A stretch of DNA of 19,753 nt from JBCBKZ01 sp039026975 (GTDB taxonomy: Bacteria > Bacteroidota > Bacteroidia > J057): contig JBCCLI010000079.1 of assembly GCA_039026975.1 (NCBI GenBank), forward strand, positions 1 through 19,753, written 5' to 3'. This document shows positions 15,654-19,753 of this stretch, one piece after another; the first letter of the stretch is position 1, and every line of letters begins with the position of its first letter. The notes under the pieces were generated by a model that had not been told where the DNA came from, searched no databases, and saw only the letters and a list, made by a program, of their open reading frames with translations. The position numbers and the translations under genes were made by a program.

Positions 15654-16206
15654 GTGTCTTCTTGATCGATTGGTGGAAAGAAATGATTTTTTTCTGTAGG
15701 CTTTTTCTTGCTTTGGCTAGATACACCCTGGAAGAGGAAGCCTCTATCCCTAATAATTGGGCGATTTCTTTATGTGAGTAACCTTCTATCGCAAAGAGGT
15801 TAAATACCATTCGCTGATTATCGGGGAGCTGCTGAAGGTATCCTAAGAGGATTTCCGTATCCAGGTAAGCCTCTATATGGTTATCACTGATGAAGCCTTC
15901 ATGCTCAGTCAATGAAATGTCATCCAGCGGCTGATGGACCCGCTGGCTTTTTTTCTGGTAAAAATTGAGGGCTACCCTGACAGTGATGGATTGTGCCCAT
16001 GAGATAAAGGCTTTGGGGCTTTTCAATTTATGGAGTTCCAGAAAGATCTTAATAAACGCTTCCTGAAAAATATCCTTAGCATCTTCCTCTCTTCTACTAT
16101 ACCTAAGACAGATGCCCATGATCATCTCTTTAGTCCCTTCAAAAAGCGCTTTTTGGGCCTTTTGATCTTTTTTCAAACTTCGTTTTATGAGATGAGGAAA
16201 ATCCAT
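15643..16206 (-). CDS. ECF RNA polymerase sigma factor (second operon)
   Basis: Sigma-70 family ECF factor, 187 residues from the ATG at 16206. Region 2 is at about 23-90, with EEDAKDIFQEAFIKIFLEL (40-58) and PKAFISWAQSITVRVALNF (64-82). Region 4 is at about 118-175, with LPDNQRMVFNLFAIEGY (127-143) and the helix-turn-helix YSHKEIAQLLGIEASSSRVY (143-162). An in-frame GTG at 16239 would add 11 residues, but ATG at 16206 gives the usual N-terminus and has AGG just upstream. Its 3' end overlaps the membrane-anchored barrel-like gene by 11 nt. It is clearly different in sequence from the sigma factor at 13614-14093, so this is not a recent duplication. Confidence 0.9.
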   Translation of the reverse strand: MDFPHLIKRSLKKDQKAQKALFEGTKEMIMGICLRYSRREEDAKDIFQEAFIKIFLELHKLKSPKAFISWAQSITVRVALNFYQKKSQRVHQPLDDISLTEHEGFISDNHIEAYLDTEILLGYLQQLPDNQRMVFNLFAIEGYSHKEIAQLLGIEASSSRVYLAKARKSLQKKIISFHQSIKKTHET

Positions 16207-16307
16207 CCTATGGGTTACATACAAATGCCGGGAATACACCTATCATGTATTTCCCGGGCTTGGGGTTGCACTAAAGATTGGGTACCTGGATAAAATCAGA
16301 GAGCAGT

Positions 16308-16979
16308 TTATTCATCACTAATGGCAAACCTCACAATAGCTCTTCCTTGCTTACCATCTGGAAAAGTAACTTTATAAGTCACATCCACTAAGCCTAGGAA
16401 ACGACCATCAGCTTGATAGGTGATTTGTTGGTCATCAGTTACACTGGCAGACCCAAATTTTGGTGGAATCTCTATTTCCAGTGCTGAGGCTCCTTCTGCA
16501 TCATTAGCTAATACATCTACTGTAAGTCTTTCTCCAGGCTTAAGGATTCCTCCTCTGTCATATACAGCCCCCTGTTCTGAAAGGGGATATCCTACTCTGT
16601 TAGTAACTTCCACAGAGAATTGACGTTCGTAGGTTTCACTCCCACTTTGGATACTCATAACAAAACTGTCTGAGCCTGTTGCAGTTCTGGTAGGGAGCTC
16701 ATAGCTAGCCAAACTCTTGGCTAAAATAGCTACCTCACCTAGTTCAGGGGCCTCATTTAACTGGATGGTAGCTTCTCCTGAAAGATTCACACCTTCCAAT
16801 AGGTCAATGACAGTGGGCTCTCCCGGTACGGCAAAGAAAGTAACATCTTCCAGTTGTGCCAGGGAACCTTCAGGTAAGACATCCTCTTTCACCTCTTCAC
16901 ATGCTGTGAGGGAGATTCCTAGAACAAGAAGCAAGGAAAGAAAAGGATGCGAGAAAAATGAACACACACGTTTACACAT
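16308..16979 (-). CDS. Lipoprotein with Ig-like repeats
   Basis: The 223-residue protein has a lipoprotein signal: charged start, hydrophobic stretch about 11-25, and lipobox LTAC with C27 as the lipid-carrying residue. The ATG at 16979 is preferred over an upstream in-frame start at 17084, which would put a second hydrophobic segment ahead of the signal peptide. The mature part has an acidic start and two beta-rich regions: about 38-128 and 129-223. The second carries VDVLANDAEG (154-163), a motif typical of cadherin- or VCBS-like Ig domains, and ends TYKVTFPDGKQGRAIVRFAI (201-220). It is probably anchored to the inner or outer membrane. It ends about 100 bp before the ECF sigma start, so transcriptional linkage is possible but unproven. 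Function unknown. Confidence 0.75.
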   Translation of the reverse strand: MCKRVCSFFSHPFLSLLLVLGISLTACEEVKEDVLPEGSLAQLEDVTFFAVPGEPTVIDLLEGVNLSGEATIQLNEAPELGEVAILAKSLASYELPTRTATGSDSFVMSIQSGSETYERQFSVEVTNRVGYPLSEQGAVYDRGGILKPGERLTVDVLANDAEGASALEIEIPPKFGSASVTDDQQITYQADGRFLGLVDVTYKVTFPDGKQGRAIVRFAISDE

Positions 16980-17266
16980 AATGTTGAAATTAATGAGTTG
17001 TCTATCTGGTATAAAGACAGCATGAATCAATGATATGTTAATTGGGATTAGAAAGAAAAGTGGATAAATTTTTTGAGAGGCCACTTCCCTTACCTCCTTT
17101 TTATCAATGGAAGCCTATCCATTTATGTAGAGAATTATACTAGGTAATGGATTGTTAGACAGCATATTATAGCTATTTAACTCATGTATTTTTTTCATCC
17201 TGAATCTACTGATTCTGGCTATGTTAATCAGGAATTCTAATCTAATGAAAAGAAGGATACCCCCCC

Positions 17267-19753
17267 TCATCCCCCTCCACACAGGCTACTATATGGACAG
17301 TATTTACAGCCGTCCCGGTCCTGAGATTGGGTGAAGTCAGTAGAGAATATTTCTTCAGTGAGGGAGATGAGATGGTTTTCAAAAACCTGTAGGGTTTCTG
17401 TAGGGATAGGTTGGCTATCATGTAGGTAGCTAATACCTCCTGATAGGTCTCTCAGTAAATAGAAGCCTACTTTTACGTCATGTGTAGGGTGTAATTTTTT
17501 ATACAGTAAGGCATATAAGTATCCCTGGAATACTTCTTTATACCTAGTATCTCTAAATTCAGCTTCGAACGCTTTCTTCTCATTGAGGGTAGCCCTGCCA
17601 GTTTTATAATCTAAAATTCTATAAGTATCCTCATGAAGGAGCATATCCACTCTGTCATACGTACCATTAACCTTAATATCTCCCATGGAAGTGGAAAGGA
17701 CTACTGCCTGGTTATGTTCCTGTTCTAAAGCATGGATCTGAAAAGCAGCTTTTTCAGGTGAGTTTTCCAGCCCATCTATATCAGTTTGAAGTATTTTTTC
17801 ACACAACTGCTGAATGGTTCTATGAAAAAGGAAATTATTGCCATGTTGAAGATCTCGGGCTGTAATTCCCAGTTTATGTAGGGCCTGATTAACTGCGTGG
17901 GGGATCTGCTTTTTCGTAGCTTGTAGATGTTCCGGCTTAACTTCTATTCCTTTAACGCAGATAGGTTTCAGGAGAATATCCATAGCGTCATGGAGAGCCG
18001 ACCCAAAGGTATTGGCCTCCATACTTTCTTCCAGTACCTCTGGCTCTCGTATTTCTGCTATGTACTTAAAGTAAAATTGTAAGGGGCACTGTAGGTAGGT
18101 AGTAAAGGCCGTTGCAGATAGGGACTTAGTCCCATTAGGCCCATACTTAGCCAGAAGTATTTCCTTGATAGCCTCAGAGTGGGGGATATGGATAGGGGGA
18201 ATTAACTGGAAGGTGGGAGGAAAAGATACTTCTTCTTCAGAAATATGGATATGGTCATTCTCCCGGAAATAATGAAGGATTTGCCTGATAAATCTACTCT
18301 TCTCACCTGAATTACCACTTTCTTGTACGCTGGTATTATAGAGGATATAAACTGTTTCTGCTCTGCTTAGCAGCCGGAAGAAGTGATAGGCAAAAATAGC
18401 ATCTCTCTCCTCATAGGTAGGTAGATGAAATCCTTTCTTGAGGTTGTAAGGGATGAAACTATAGGTAGAGCTATTATTGGGGAGCTTTCCTTCATTAACC
18501 CCCAATACATACAGGGTTTCAAAGTCCAGGGTTCTTGTTTCCAGGAACCCCATAAGCTGCATGCCTGTCAGGGGTTCTCCCTCAAAGGGTATTCTGCTTT
18601 GGTGAAAGCTCTCTCTTAACATCCTGCAAAAGGCTACCAAAGAAAGGTCAGGTTGATACTCCTGCAGCAGGTCTGCCAACTCTCTCCATACCAGCAAGAG
18701 TTTATAGCAATATTCCGCTTCCAGGCTGAGGTTTCTGGCTTGCATATCATCCAGCAACACAGAAAATACCTCCTCTACATAGGTGGTAGCCTCTGAAAAG
18801 GTGATAGGTAGCTTGCAAATGGTTTGAAGGATAGCAGGGGTAGCCTGATCTGAGAATTCATCCGCTGATAAAAGGAGTTTATTCTGTTTATGGATGGCCC
18901 TAATGAATGCCTGATGCCACTGTTTGTAAGCAGTAGAGGTGTTGAAGTATCCTACAAGGTAGGGATTCTGAAGCAGGGCCAGCACCTCTGTATATCCCAT
19001 GAAACACTTTCCCCCTTCTTGCTGGCTATTTCTCAGGAGTTGGAGGATGGCTAACCACAACTGACCCGTGAGTGAAAATTTAATGGGGAAGCCCATGGTG
19101 ATATTTAGGCTCTTTACGCCTTCAGGTAGGGCGTGTAAGACAGGGAAGAGTAACTGCTCATCTCCCAGGACCACGGCATGTTTCTGGAACTCCTTTTCCT
19201 CAAAGGTTTCCGCTGATAGAATGCTCCCTAAGTAAGTGGCCTGGCTTACTTGTAGAGGGATTCCCTTGATATGGATACGCTTACTCCCCTCATGCAGTAT
19301 GTCAGTCAGTATGGGATAACTAGCCAGGTCTTTCCACCGCTGATGATAAGCCTGGATAAATTTACCCGGGATGCTCATGGGCGCTTTCTCCCCAGGAGAA
19401 TGACTAAAAAAGGATCTATCTACATCCCAATAAATGCTGGCCCTTTTCTCCCTGAGGAGGGTATCTATCATCTGAAACTCAGACATACTGAGGGCATTAA
19501 ATCCCACAAAAAGGATAGAAGAATAGGGAAGTACATGCTGAGGGTCTGCAGTAAGTTTCTCAGCTAGTGCCCTGTAGGCCTTCCCATCATATGAGTAGGC
19601 CCTAGCCTCCAGCCTGGCGCTATATCTCTGATATAATTCCTTAAGAATATCCCAAATCTTAAGAAAAGTATCCTGAATGCCAGTACCCTCAGCCTGTTCC
19701 TGGTGGATGGATGACCAGAATAAGTTGACGTATCTTTTGATCACTTCTGGCTC
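17267..19753 (-). CDS. AddB-like PD-(D/E)XK nuclease (5' end cut by window)
   Basis: C-terminal ~825 residues of a RecB-type nuclease resembling AddB, the subunit that pairs with the AddA helicase-nuclease in double-strand break end processing. The frame stays open to the right edge, so the start and the N-terminal Walker A region lie outside; AddB-like proteins are usually about 950-1,100 residues. The inactivated-helicase-like middle (GVNEGKLPNN, ERDAIFAYHFFRLLSRAE) precedes the nuclease domain. Numbered from a GTG at 19744, the nuclease has QCPLQFYFKY with C553, FGSALHDAMD with its His, YDRVDMLL and ILDYKTGRA with D712 and K714. The Fe-S cluster ligands are C553 plus C813, C816 and C822 in GCKYCPYSSLC at the extreme C-terminus, the AddB/Cas4-type arrangement. 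AddA is not in the window. The 287 bp between its stop and the lipoprotein start hold no gene. Confidence 0.9.
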   Translation of the reverse strand, partial: EPEVIKRYVNLFWSSIHQEQAEGTGIQDTFLKIWDILKELYQRYSARLEARAYSYDGKAYRALAEKLTADPQHVLPYSSILFVGFNALSMSEFQMIDTLLREKRASIYWDVDRSFFSHSPGEKAPMSIPGKFIQAYHQRWKDLASYPILTDILHEGSKRIHIKGIPLQVSQATYLGSILSAETFEEKEFQKHAVVLGDEQLLFPVLHALPEGVKSLNITMGFPIKFSLTGQLWLAILQLLRNSQQEGGKCFMGYTEVLALLQNPYLVGYFNTSTAYKQWHQAFIRAIHKQNKLLLSADEFSDQATPAILQTICKLPITFSEATTYVEEVFSVLLDDMQARNLSLEAEYCYKLLLVWRELADLLQEYQPDLSLVAFCRMLRESFHQSRIPFEGEPLTGMQLMGFLETRTLDFETLYVLGVNEGKLPNNSSTYSFIPYNLKKGFHLPTYEERDAIFAYHFFRLLSRAETVYILYNTSVQESGNSGEKSRFIRQILHYFRENDHIHISEEEVSFPPTFQLIPPIHIPHSEAIKEILLAKYGPNGTKSLSATAFTTYLQCPLQFYFKYIAEIREPEVLEESMEANTFGSALHDAMDILLKPICVKGIEVKPEHLQATKKQIPHAVNQALHKLGITARDLQHGNNFLFHRTIQQLCEKILQTDIDGLENSPEKAAFQIHALEQEHNQAVVLSTSMGDIKVNGTYDRVDMLLHEDTYRILDYKTGRATLNEKKAFEAEFRDTRYKEVFQGYLYALLYKKLHPTHDVKVGFYLLRDLSGGISYLHDSQPIPTETLQVFENHLISLTEEIFSTDFTQSQDRDGCKYCPYSSLCGGG

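Noticed and set aside
16207..16239. GTG start for the second sigma factor
   Set aside because: It adds a non-conserved 11-residue extension; the ATG at 16206 fits the family better.
16980..17084. Upstream start for the lipoprotein
   Set aside because: It would place a second hydrophobic segment before the lipoprotein signal peptide; the ATG at 16979 gives a textbook lipobox position.
17202..17215. GAATC-TACT-GATTC hairpin after the nuclease gene as a terminator
   Set aside because: The stem is only 5 bp and lacks a convincing T-tract on the minus strand.

Overview
The window looks like chromosome of a Bacteroidota bacterium, probably order Cytophagales or a relative (order is a guess). Reasons: a secreted protease with a type IX secretion (T9SS) C-terminal sorting domain, ECF sigma factors paired with membrane proteins whose periplasmic part resembles an outer-membrane beta-barrel, mostly absent Shine-Dalgarno sequences, and moderate GC (low 40s %, estimated by eye). 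I saw no IS element, phage, CRISPR array, tRNA or rRNA.

Left part (1-3503): moeA on the minus strand diverges, across a 96-bp gap, from a tightly coupled plus-strand operon sufS-sufU-moaE. It joins late molybdenum cofactor (Moco) synthesis with a cysteine desulfurase and its sulfur acceptor/scaffold. MoaD, the usual MoaE partner, and SufBCD are not in the window.

Middle (3504-7500): a 910-bp AT-rich stretch without a recognisable gene, holding several inverted repeats and a 9-codon micro-ORF with a strong Shine-Dalgarno, precedes a 1028-residue secreted subtilase-like peptidase. By alignment, Glu sits where subtilisin has its catalytic His, and Asp where it has the oxyanion Asn, as in sedolisins (S53). 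The C-terminal half carries two copies of a repeat domain around an Ig-like domain, then a T9SS sorting domain. A strong hairpin (7545-7572) separates it from the next, convergent gene.

Right part (7577-19753), all minus strand, read right to left: the C-terminal ~830 residues of an AddB-like PD-(D/E)XK nuclease cut by the window edge; a lipoprotein with Ig-like repeats; an ECF sigma factor overlapping a gene for a single-TM protein with a beta-barrel-like C-terminal domain; a second, unrelated ECF sigma operon (small 2-TM protein, sigma with a TTG start, 4-TM protein), with an AspT/YidE-type transporter 46 bp downstream; xdhC overlapping a type II L-2-haloacid dehalogenase gene; and a probable operon of a small exported protein, a DUF1905/YdeI-type protein and a SAM-dependent methyltransferase.

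Theme: moeA, moaE, sufS/sufU and xdhC all serve Moco assembly, sulfuration or insertion, yet no molybdoenzyme is in the window. The most unusual single protein is the peptidase at 4414-7500.
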